Assembly (NCBI GenBank): GCA_040006675.1
Contig: JBDTWM010000136.1
Coordinates: 1-7,289 of the forward strand
Origin: Austwickia sp040006675
GTDB taxonomy: Bacteria > Actinomycetota > Actinomycetes > Actinomycetales > Dermatophilaceae
DNA: 7,289 nucleotides
Reading direction: 5' to 3'
The notes beneath the pieces are model-generated. The model saw nothing but the letters and a program-made list of their open reading frames with translations, did no database searches and was not told the DNA's origin. Positions within the stretch are counted from its first letter, which is position 1. Every line of letters begins with the position of its first letter. The position numbers and the translations under genes were made by a program. Below are positions 1-4,650 of this stretch, one piece after another.

Positions 1-1
1 G

Positions 2-484
2 CCCGACCGCCCGCTCGGCGCGGCGGCGCTGTCAGCGCTCGCCTACGTGCTGCCGGTGCCGCTGTTCGCCGCGCTGGCGGCCATCGATCGCGACGTGCAC
101 CGGCTGCCCGATCGGCTGACGCTGCCGGCCTCGGCCCTGGTGGCCGCCCTGCTGGCGCCGGCTTCCGCCGCGGGCGGGACGTGGGATGCCTACCGCCGCG
201 CCCTGCTCGGCGGGCTGCTGCTGGTCGCCGGGTTCGGAGTTCTCCACCTGCTGTCCCGGGGGCGGTTCGGGCTGGGCGACGTCAAGCTGGCCGCTCCGCT
301 CGGGATGCTGCTGGCCTGGCTGTCGTGGGGGCGGCTGCTGGGCGGGTCGTACGCGATGTTCCTCGTCGGCGGCCTGACCGCTCTGGTCCTCCTCGCGAGA
401 CGACAAGCCCGACGCGATTCGGCGATCGCCTTCGGGCCCGCCATGGTGGCCGGCGCGCTGCTGGGCGTCTGCGCGCCCGGCTGA
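2..484 (+). CDS. A24 family prepilin (leader) peptidase, 5' end missing
   Basis: The frame is open from the left edge to TGA at 482-484, giving 160 residues of a membrane protein whose start lies outside the window. Both aspartate motifs of type IV prepilin peptidases are visible. The first is I-D-R-D-x-x-x-L-P-D at fragment residues 28-37, with D29 in the catalytic position. The second is GLGDVKL at residues 90-96, with D93 as the second catalytic aspartate. Several hydrophobic helices rich in Leu, Ala and Gly surround them, as expected for this integral-membrane aspartic protease family. Such enzymes cleave the leader peptide of type IV, Tad/Flp or Com pilins at the cytoplasmic face of the membrane. 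No pilin or assembly gene is visible here, so the substrate is unknown. Whether an N-terminal methyltransferase domain exists cannot be seen. A GTG at 47 is an internal valine more likely than a start, because it falls within a hydrophobic segment. Confidence 0.87.
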   Translation, partial: PDRPLGAAALSALAYVLPVPLFAALAAIDRDVHRLPDRLTLPASALVAALLAPASAAGGTWDAYRRALLGGLLLVAGFGVLHLLSRGRFGLGDVKLAAPLGMLLAWLSWGRLLGGSYAMFLVGGLTALVLLARRQARRDSAIAFGPAMVAGALLGVCAPG

Positions 485-554
485 ACGGCGCTGATCGTCA
501 GACACATCGCGGTGCCGTCGAGGGTGAACGAGCAGACCGACCGACACCAACGCC

Positions 555-604
555 GACACGGGCGAGATGCTCCCTTCGTGCGAAGGGGGCATCTCGCCCG
601 TGTC
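555..604. terminator. Long hairpin between convergent genes, probable bidirectional terminator
   Basis: Arms 555-578 and 581-604 are complementary over 24 positions with a 2-nt centre (TG), so the effective loop is slightly larger. Every position pairs except 571/588, which is T opposite G. In the rightward RNA this is a G-U wobble; in the leftward RNA it becomes an A-C mismatch. The hairpin lies 71 bp after the peptidase stop and 79 bp after the sucD stop, where a terminator serving both convergent genes would sit. No T-tract follows on either side, which is common for high-GC actinobacterial terminators. Its role is inferred; the structure is directly visible. Confidence 0.8.
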
Positions 605-613
605 GCGCTCGCC

Positions 614-654
614 GCAGGCCCAGCCGGTCCAGCTGGTCTAGCAGGCCCAGCCGG
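614..654. repeat. 14-bp direct repeat in the convergent gap
   Basis: GCAGGCCCAGCCGG occurs exactly at 614-627 and again at 641-654, a period of 27 bp. It lies between the long hairpin and the short hairpin downstream of sucD. It is noncoding and only two copies exist in the window. Its function is unknown and may be nothing more than local duplication. Confidence 0.6.
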
Positions 655-668
655 ACCCGCCGGGGTCC
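653..668 (-). terminator. Short hairpin just downstream of sucD
   Basis: GGACCC (653-658) and GGGTCC (663-668) form a perfect 6-bp GC-rich stem with a 4-nt loop. It begins 14 nt after the sucD stop codon on the leftward strand. There is no U-tract. It may be a first, weaker termination or 3'-end stabilising hairpin of the sucCD transcript, backed up by the longer stem at 555-604. Confidence 0.45.
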
Positions 669-682
669 TACTCAGCCGATGA

Positions 683-1573
683 TCAGGCCATCCTCTGGAT
701 GATCTCCCGCATGAGCTGGGCGGTCTCGGACGGCGTCTTGCCGACGCGCACGCCGGCCGCTTCGAGCGCCTCGGCCTTGGCCGCCGCCGTGCCCGCACCG
801 CCGGACACGATCGCGCCCGCGTGACCCATCGTCTTGCCTTCGGGGGCCGTGAAGCCCGCGACGTAGCCGACGACCGGCTTGGTGACGTGCTCCTTGATGT
901 ACGCCGCGGCCCGCTCCTCGGCGTCGCCGCCGATTTCGCCGATCATCACGATGCCGATCGTGTCCGGGTCCTTTTCGAAGGCCTCGATGCAGTCGATGTG
1001 CGTGGTGCCGATGATCGGGTCGCCGCCAATGCCGATGCCGGTGGTGAATCCGACGTCGCGCAGCTCGAACATCATCTGGTACGTCAGCGTGCCGGACTTG
1101 GAAACCAGGCCGAGCCTGCCGGGACCGGAGACATCAGCAGGCGTGATGCCCGCGTTGGACTGCCCGGGACTGATGATGCCAGGGCAGTTCGGACCGATGA
1201 TCCGGGTCTTGCCCTTGGCCTTGCAGTAATTGAAGAACTCCGCGGAGTCGCGCACCGCGACGCCTTCCGTGATCACGACGAGCAGCGGGATCTCGGCGTC
1301 GATCGCCTCGACGACCGCGTCCTTGGCGAACTTCGGCGGGACGAACACGACCGAGACGTTGGCGCCGGTGGCGTCCATCGCCTCTTGCACGGTGCCGAAG
1401 ACGGGAACCGCGACCCCGCCGTCGAACTCGACCTGCGTCCCCGCCTTCTTCGGGTTGACGCCGCCGACGATGTTGGAACCGCAGGCGAGCATGCGCTGCG
1501 TGTGCTTCATGCCCTCCGAACCGGTCATCCCCTGGACGATCAGCTTGGAGTCGGAGTTAAGGAAGATAGCCAT
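683..1573 (-). CDS. sucD: Succinyl-CoA synthetase (ADP-forming) alpha subunit
   Basis: This 296-residue protein is slightly longer than the E. coli subunit. The enzyme converts succinyl-CoA and NDP plus phosphate into succinate, CoA and NTP in the cytosolic TCA cycle; alpha binds CoA and carries the phosphohistidine. The N-terminal CoA-binding Rossmann fold is seen in Q-G-M-T-G-S-E-G at residues 14-21 and in V-N-P-K-K at 39-43. The conserved GPNCPGI is at 127-133, S-K-S-G-T-L at 158-163, and the active-site loop G-K-T-M-G-H-A-G-A at 246-254, with H251 as the phosphorylated histidine. The start is ATG at 1571-1573, preceded by AGGA (1583-1586) at 9-nt spacing. It follows sucC by 17 nt, so the two are almost certainly co-transcribed and made as a heterodimer. 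Nothing is missing or degenerate. Confidence 0.98.
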   Translation of the reverse strand: MAIFLNSDSKLIVQGMTGSEGMKHTQRMLACGSNIVGGVNPKKAGTQVEFDGGVAVPVFGTVQEAMDATGANVSVVFVPPKFAKDAVVEAIDAEIPLLVVITEGVAVRDSAEFFNYCKAKGKTRIIGPNCPGIISPGQSNAGITPADVSGPGRLGLVSKSGTLTYQMMFELRDVGFTTGIGIGGDPIIGTTHIDCIEAFEKDPDTIGIVMIGEIGGDAEERAAAYIKEHVTKPVVGYVAGFTAPEGKTMGHAGAIVSGGAGTAAAKAEALEAAGVRVGKTPSETAQLMREIIQRMA

Positions 1574-1590
1574 GTCTGTGTGTCCTGTCC

Positions 1591-2763
1591 TTACTTCGCA
1601 GCCAGCTCGGCGGCCTTGTCGGCCGCACCGTCCATGGTCGCTTCGATGGTCACCAACGGGTGGTTGAAATCCGCCAGGATCCGTCGACCCTCCTCCACGT
1701 TGTTGCCGTCGAGACGCACGACGAGCGGCTTGCTCGCCTCATCGCCCAGGGTCTTCAGCGCGCCGACGATCCCGTTGGCGACCGCGTCGCACGAGGTGAT
1801 GCCGCCGAACACGTTCACGAAGACCGACTTGACCTGCGGGTCGTGCAGGATCACGTCGAGGCCGTTGGCCATCACTTCGGCGCTCGCGCCACCGCCGATG
1901 TCGAGGAAGTTCGCCGGGGAGGAGCCGTACTTCTCACCCGCGTACGCGACCACGTCGAGCGTGCTCATGACCAGGCCTGCGCCGTTGCCGATCACCCCCA
2001 CATTGCCGTCGAGCTTCACGTAGTTGAGGTCGAGCGCCTTGGCCTTGGCCTCCAGCGGGTCCTCCGCGGACTTGTCGTGCATCGCCTCGTGGTCGGGGTG
2101 GCGGAAGTCCGCGTTGTCGTCGAGCGTCACCTTGCCGTCGAGGGCGATGATCTCGCCGCTCTCGACCTGCACCAGGGGGTTCACCTCGACCAGGGTCGCG
2201 TCCTCGTTGTGGTAGACGTCCCAGAGCTTCTGCAGGACGGGGGCCACCTTGGCGGCCGTCTCAGCCGAGAAGCCGGCCTGGTCGACGATCTGCCTCGCGG
2301 TGGCCTCGTCGATCCCGACGTTGGGGTCGACCGGAACCTTCGCGAGGGCCTCGGGACGTTCCTTCGCGAGGGTCTCGATGTCCATGCCGCCCTCGGTGCT
2401 GCACATCGCCAGGTAAGTGCGGTTCGCCCGGTCGAGCAGCAGGGAGAAGTAGTACTCCTCCGCGATCTTCGCGCCCTGCGCGATCATCACGACGTTGACC
2501 CTGTGGCCCTTGATGTCCATGCCGAGGATCTCGCCGGCCAGCTTCTCGGCCTCGTCCGCGTTCTTGGCCACTTTGACGCCGCCCGCCTTGCCGCGACCGC
2601 CCGTCTTGACCTGCGCCTTGACGACGGTCACGCCGCCGGACTTGGCACCGATGGCCTGCGCGGCGGCCTTCGCCTCGGCCGCAGTCGTGGCGATCTGACC
2701 CGCCAGCACCGGCACCCCGTGCTTTTCGAACACATCCCTGGCTTGATACTCAAAAAGGTCCAC
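1591..2763 (-). CDS. sucC: Succinyl-CoA synthetase (ADP-forming) beta subunit
   Basis: This 390-residue protein matches the usual beta-subunit length. Beta binds the nucleotide through an ATP-grasp fold (about residues 2-230) and contacts succinate and alpha through the C-terminal CoA-ligase domain (about 255-385). The start DLFEYQARDVFEKHG is typical of the family. The glycine-rich nucleotide loop K-T-G-G-R-G-K-A-G-G is at 53-62. E-V-N-P-L at 193-197 and L-D-G-K at 208-211 supply the expected Mg ligands N195 and D209, 14 residues apart as in E. coli. N-F-L-D-I-G-G-G-A is at 285-293 and F-G-G-I-T-S-C-D at 319-326. The frame stays open upstream to an ATG at 2856, but homology begins at GTG 2763, which has an ideal Shine-Dalgarno sequence. 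It is the first gene of the sucCD operon; ADP versus GDP preference cannot be told from the motifs. Confidence 0.98.
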   Translation of the reverse strand: MDLFEYQARDVFEKHGVPVLAGQIATTAAEAKAAAQAIGAKSGGVTVVKAQVKTGGRGKAGGVKVAKNADEAEKLAGEILGMDIKGHRVNVVMIAQGAKIAEEYYFSLLLDRANRTYLAMCSTEGGMDIETLAKERPEALAKVPVDPNVGIDEATARQIVDQAGFSAETAAKVAPVLQKLWDVYHNEDATLVEVNPLVQVESGEIIALDGKVTLDDNADFRHPDHEAMHDKSAEDPLEAKAKALDLNYVKLDGNVGVIGNGAGLVMSTLDVVAYAGEKYGSSPANFLDIGGGASAEVMANGLDVILHDPQVKSVFVNVFGGITSCDAVANGIVGALKTLGDEASKPLVVRLDGNNVEEGRRILADFNHPLVTIEATMDGAADKAAELAAK

Positions 2764-3017
2764 AGCTACTTCCTCGTCGTTGATGGGGTCGTGGGTGGAG
2801 TCTGGTCGATGGAGGTCGTCGACTCCGCACATCGCTGGTGTGACGCCGTCGAACATCCCTCATCGGCGGCCGTCCTGCGTCCCGAGCCTACCGCTGCGTA
2901 TTCGCCTCGTGGGCGCTGACCGGACGGTAGGGCCGACCGTGGCTGAGCAGGCCACAGGCCCCGGACGCGTCTGCCGCACCAAGGGCCTGCTGGGCGTCTA
3001 AGCCTCACGGGAGGGGG
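2764..3017 (-). promoter_or_regulatory. Leader and promoter region upstream of sucC
   Basis: This 254-bp noncoding stretch separates the cobalamin-binding gene from sucC, both read leftward, and should hold the sucCD promoter. A -10-like TAGGCT occurs at 2890-2885 (leftward), which would give a leader of about 115 nt, but no convincing -35 pairs with it. At the far end, CAGGCCC (2955-2961) can pair with GGGCCTG (2983-2989) over a 21-nt loop; this may terminate or attenuate read-through from the upstream gene. No recognised riboswitch was seen. The promoter position is therefore unresolved. Confidence 0.35.
2770..2775 (-). promoter_or_regulatory. Shine-Dalgarno sequence fixing the sucC GTG start
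   Basis: On the leftward strand GAGGAA is followed by a 6-nt spacer and then GTG at 2763. It is one of the strongest ribosome binding sites in the window. It decides the sucC start against an in-frame ATG 93 nt further upstream, whose extra 31 residues do not look like a succinyl-CoA synthetase N-terminus. Confidence 0.85.
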
Positions 3018-3419
3018 TCAGGACGCCTTGACGTTGTCAGTCACCCACGCGACGATCTCCATGGTCGTCGCGCCGGGAGTGAAAACCTTGGCCACACCCA
3101 GCTCCGTCAACTCGGAGATGTCCGCGGCGGGGATGATGCCGCCGCCGAACACCACGATGTCCGACGCGTCGCGCGCCTTGAGCAACTCGATGGTCTTGGC
3201 GAACAGCGTCATGTGCGCCCCGGACAGCACGGACAGGCCGACGGCGTCGGCGTCCTCCTGGATCGCCGCCTCGACGATCTGCTCGGGCGTCTGGTGCAGG
3301 CCGGTGTAGACGACCTCCATGCCGGCGTCCCGCAGGGCTCGCGCGATGACCTTTGCGCCCCGATCGTGCCCGTCGAGTCCGGGCTTGGCCACCACGATGC
3401 GCAACGGCGATTCACTCAT
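3018..3419 (-). CDS. Cobalamin-binding small subunit of an acyl-CoA mutase (IcmB-like)
   Basis: This 133-residue protein consists solely of a B12-binding Rossmann domain. The base-off/His-on motif D-G-H-D-R-G is at residues 16-21, with H18 as the expected lower axial cobalt ligand. S63-V-L65 and G-G-G at 92-94 complete the conserved nucleotide-loop contacts, and the family block TGLHQTPEQIVEAAIQEDAD is at 39-58. It resembles the C-terminal domain of methylmalonyl-CoA mutase, but as a separate polypeptide it matches the small subunit of two-component mutases such as isobutyryl-CoA mutase IcmB. From memory, Streptomyces icmB occupies a similar place between pcrA and sucCD. The substrate-binding large subunit is absent here, so the actual substrate (isobutyryl-, methylmalonyl- or another acyl-CoA) is open. 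ATG 3419 is preferred over GTG 3443: homology starts there, neither has a Shine-Dalgarno, and a -10 box lies 7 nt upstream. Confidence 0.93.
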   Translation of the reverse strand: MSESPLRIVVAKPGLDGHDRGAKVIARALRDAGMEVVYTGLHQTPEQIVEAAIQEDADAVGLSVLSGAHMTLFAKTIELLKARDASDIVVFGGGIIPAADISELTELGVAKVFTPGATTMEIVAWVTDNVKAS

Positions 3420-3426
3420 GGGCCAC

Positions 3427-3432
3427 AGCGTA
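3427..3432 (-). promoter_or_regulatory. -10 element for a leaderless transcript of the B12-binding gene
   Basis: Leftward TACGCT (TAnnnT) ends 7 nt before the A of ATG 3419. This places the transcription start at or next to the start codon. No Shine-Dalgarno is present upstream of this ATG, so the gene fits the leaderless mode common in actinobacteria. No recognisable -35 was found at 16-18 nt, which is usual for such promoters. Inferred from spacing only. Confidence 0.5.
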
Positions 3433-3451
3433 GCGGCGAGCACTGGCCCGC

Positions 3452-3493
3452 GGGGCCGATGCGAGTAGCCCTGCGGGTCCGATGCGCGTAGCC
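3452..3493. repeat. Imperfect tandem direct repeat upstream of the B12-binding gene
   Basis: Two 19-nt copies, 3452-3470 and 3475-3493, share 17 of 19 positions (GGGnCCGATGCGnGTAGCC) with a period of 23 bp. A truncated copy of the first bases (GGGGCCGAT) recurs at 3513-3521. They lie 33-74 nt upstream of the B12-binding start, in the usual range for an activator or repressor binding on one face of the helix. Function inferred from position only. Confidence 0.55.
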
Positions 3494-3630
3494 ACGCTGG
3501 ACGGGACCGTCAGGGGCCGATCGAGGGGCCCGCCTGAGGTGGACGCCATGAACATGTGATGCACCCCACCCTCGCCGGCGACGTGCTGACGACGGGCGTA
3601 CGACGTGCGTCGACTGCGCCAATGAGCTGC

Positions 3631-3651
3631 GGTGTTGAGAGAGTCGACACC
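3631..3651. promoter_or_regulatory. Interrupted palindrome, possible operator
   Basis: GGTGTTG (3631-3637) and CGACACC (3645-3651) are inverted repeats of 7 bp with one G-T pair, separated by 7 nt. The 21-bp span is in the size range of a dimeric repressor operator. It lies about 75 bp upstream of the candidate -10 of the peptidase gene. The binding protein is unknown. Confidence 0.35.
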
Positions 3652-3694
3652 TGTCCAGTACCGGCGTTCGGCAGGAACGACTAGCACAAATCTG

Positions 3695-3711
3695 CTGAGG
3701 ATTCTCCTCAG
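3695..3711. promoter_or_regulatory. 17-bp palindrome overlapping the -35 region of the peptidase gene
   Basis: CTGAGGA (3695-3701) and TCCTCAG (3705-3711) are perfect 7-bp arms around a 3-nt centre. If TAAGAT at 3725-3730 is the -10, the -35 would fall at about 3702-3707, inside this palindrome. A protein bound here would interfere with, or take over, RNA polymerase binding. The structure is visible; the regulatory role is inferred. Confidence 0.45.
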
Positions 3712-3724
3712 ACTCGCGGGTCGA

Positions 3725-3730
3725 TAAGAT
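3725..3730 (+). promoter_or_regulatory. Candidate -10 element of the M23 peptidase gene
   Basis: TAAGAT sits in the most AT-rich stretch of the region (tandem GATAAGATAA at 3723-3732). Transcription would begin near 3737. This leaves a leader of about 87 nt to GTG 3824, or about 9 nt to the alternative ATG at 3746. There is no clear -35 (TTCTCC at 3702-3707 is a poor match), consistent with activator dependence. Confidence 0.4.
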
Positions 3731-3812
3731 AACGTTTGGGTCGCGATGTCATCAACGAGCCGACCAGTGCGGATCGTCCCGCCTCCCTCAGCCCTCTGTC
3801 GAACCCTTTGTC

Positions 3813-3816
3813 AGGA
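3813..3816 (+). promoter_or_regulatory. Shine-Dalgarno supporting the GTG start of the peptidase
   Basis: AGGA is followed by 7 nt and then GTG at 3824. The competing in-frame ATG at 3746 has no Shine-Dalgarno. The 26 codons between the two starts have G or C in only about 15 third positions, far below the codons after the signal segment, so they look noncoding. Confidence 0.5.
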
Positions 3817-3823
3817 CCCCTCT

Positions 3824-4594
3824 GTGCGACCTCACCTCTCCGGCCGCCACCGCGCGTCCCCTGCTCTCCGTGGCGACGACCACCGCGCGCGCCGAGCCGG
3901 ACTCAGATCTCGGCGCCCGTCCCAGCTCCTCACGCCGATCACCCTGTCGATCGCCGGCCTCGGAGTCACGGTCTCCCTCGTCCACGGCGCCCTCGAGACG
4001 TCTTTCGGCGCTCCCGCCAACGCGTCGGGCGCCGGCGCGCTCGCCCTCAACGTGCAGACCTGGACGGCCTCCACCGACACCCCTGCGCCGGCCTCCACGC
4101 CGGCTTCGACGGCCGATGCCTCCCGCGTCGAGTCAGCGGTCCCCGCGTCGACCCCCACCCCCGCGCAGCCGTCCCCGCCGCCACCCACGATCGATCCGGC
4201 GAAGGCGTGGGTGCGCCCCCTCGCGAAGGGTGAGTTCACCTCGCCGTTCGGTTCCCGATGGGGCACTCAGCACGAAGGCATCGACCTCGCCGCCCCGACG
4301 GGCACGCCGATCTCGGCGATGTCGGCCGGCCGGATCAGGTACGCCGGGTGGCAAGGCGGGTACGGCAACAAGGTCGAGATCCTCTACTGGGACGGCACGG
4401 TGTCCGCCTACGGACACATGAGCCGTACCGACGTGAAAGCCGGCGACGACGTCAGGCCCGGAACGCGCGTCGGCACGGTGGGCAACACCGGCGACTCCAC
4501 CGGCCCCCACCTGCACCTGGAGATCCACCCGAAGAGCCGAAAGGCCACGAACCCCGAACCGTGGATGTCTCACCACGGAGTCCCGGCCCGGTGA
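3824..4594 (+). CDS. Secreted M23 family metallopeptidase (LytM-type peptidoglycan endopeptidase)
   Basis: The 256-residue protein (from GTG 3824) has three parts. Residues 1-35 are basic, with G-R-H-R-A at 7-11. A hydrophobic segment at about 36-54 ends in an A-N-A site after residue 67, suggesting a long signal peptide or membrane anchor. Residues 68-125 are a Pro/Ala/Ser/Thr-rich wall-spanning linker. The peptidase domain at about 130-250 starts with F-T-S-P-F-G-S-R-W-G. It carries H150-x3-D154, Y-G-H198 and H229-L-H231-L-E, the full set of zinc ligands (H150, D154, H231) and catalytic histidines (H198, H229), so it should be active. Such enzymes cut cross-bridge or stem peptides outside the membrane during growth or division. 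It is read away from the B12 gene and converges on pcrA 56 bp away. An in-frame ATG at 3746 would add 26 residues; Shine-Dalgarno and codon bias favour 3824. Confidence 0.9.
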   Translation: MRPHLSGRHRASPALRGDDHRARRAGLRSRRPSQLLTPITLSIAGLGVTVSLVHGALETSFGAPANASGAGALALNVQTWTASTDTPAPASTPASTADASRVESAVPASTPTPAQPSPPPPTIDPAKAWVRPLAKGEFTSPFGSRWGTQHEGIDLAAPTGTPISAMSAGRIRYAGWQGGYGNKVEILYWDGTVSAYGHMSRTDVKAGDDVRPGTRVGTVGNTGDSTGPHLHLEIHPKSRKATNPEPWMSHHGVPAR

Positions 4595-4607
4595 TCCGCT
4601 GGGGGAC

Positions 4608-4645
4608 CGACGCTGGCACCCGCGTCGCCGCATCGCGATGACGCG
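4608..4645. terminator. Overlapping hairpins between convergent peptidase and pcrA genes
   Basis: The 56-bp gap holds two mutually exclusive 6-bp stems. One is CGACGC (4608-4613) with GCGTCG (4622-4627) over an 8-nt loop. The other is CGCGTC (4621-4626) with GACGCG (4640-4645) over a 13-nt loop containing the palindrome CATCGCGATG (4631-4640). Neither has a T-tract. They are reasonable candidates for termination of both genes but weaker than the stem at 555-604. Confidence 0.35.
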
Positions 4646-4650
4646 CCTTG

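Larger units (their letters stand above)
3420..3823. other. Divergent intergenic control region
   Basis: This roughly 400-bp stretch separates the leftward B12-binding gene from the rightward M23 peptidase. It contains, in order, a leaderless -10 box (3427-3432), a two-copy direct repeat (3452-3493), an imperfect hairpin (3511-3536), an interrupted palindrome (3631-3651), a second palindrome (3695-3711), a -10-like box (3725-3730) and a leader. Open frames here on the leftward strand lack ribosome binding sites and recognisable protein sequence. I see no riboswitch fold that I can name. Confidence 0.6.

Noticed and set aside
821..2023. 400-codon open frame on the + strand opposite sucD and sucC
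   Set aside because: It is antisense to two fully conserved genes, has no recognisable protein sequence, and is rich in Arg, Asp and Val as expected from the complementary frame of high-GC coding DNA.
2764..2856. Longer sucC starting at the in-frame ATG 2856
   Set aside because: The extra 31 residues have no counterpart in SucC proteins, and GTG 2763 has a GAGGAA ribosome binding site at ideal spacing.
1660..2919. 419-codon open frame on the + strand opposite sucC
   Set aside because: Complementary-frame shadow of sucC with Val/Asp/His-rich composition and no domain I recognise.
3412..3687. Leftward open frame in the divergent intergenic region (91 codons)
   Set aside because: No ribosome binding site, no recognisable sequence, and it overlaps the start and promoter of the B12-binding gene.
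3420..3823. c-di-AMP (ydaO-type) or cobalamin riboswitch upstream of the peptidase or the B12-binding gene
   Set aside because: Such elements precede some actinobacterial wall hydrolases or B12 genes, but I could not find the conserved core sequences of either on either strand. The leaderless -10 also leaves no room for one in front of the B12-binding gene.
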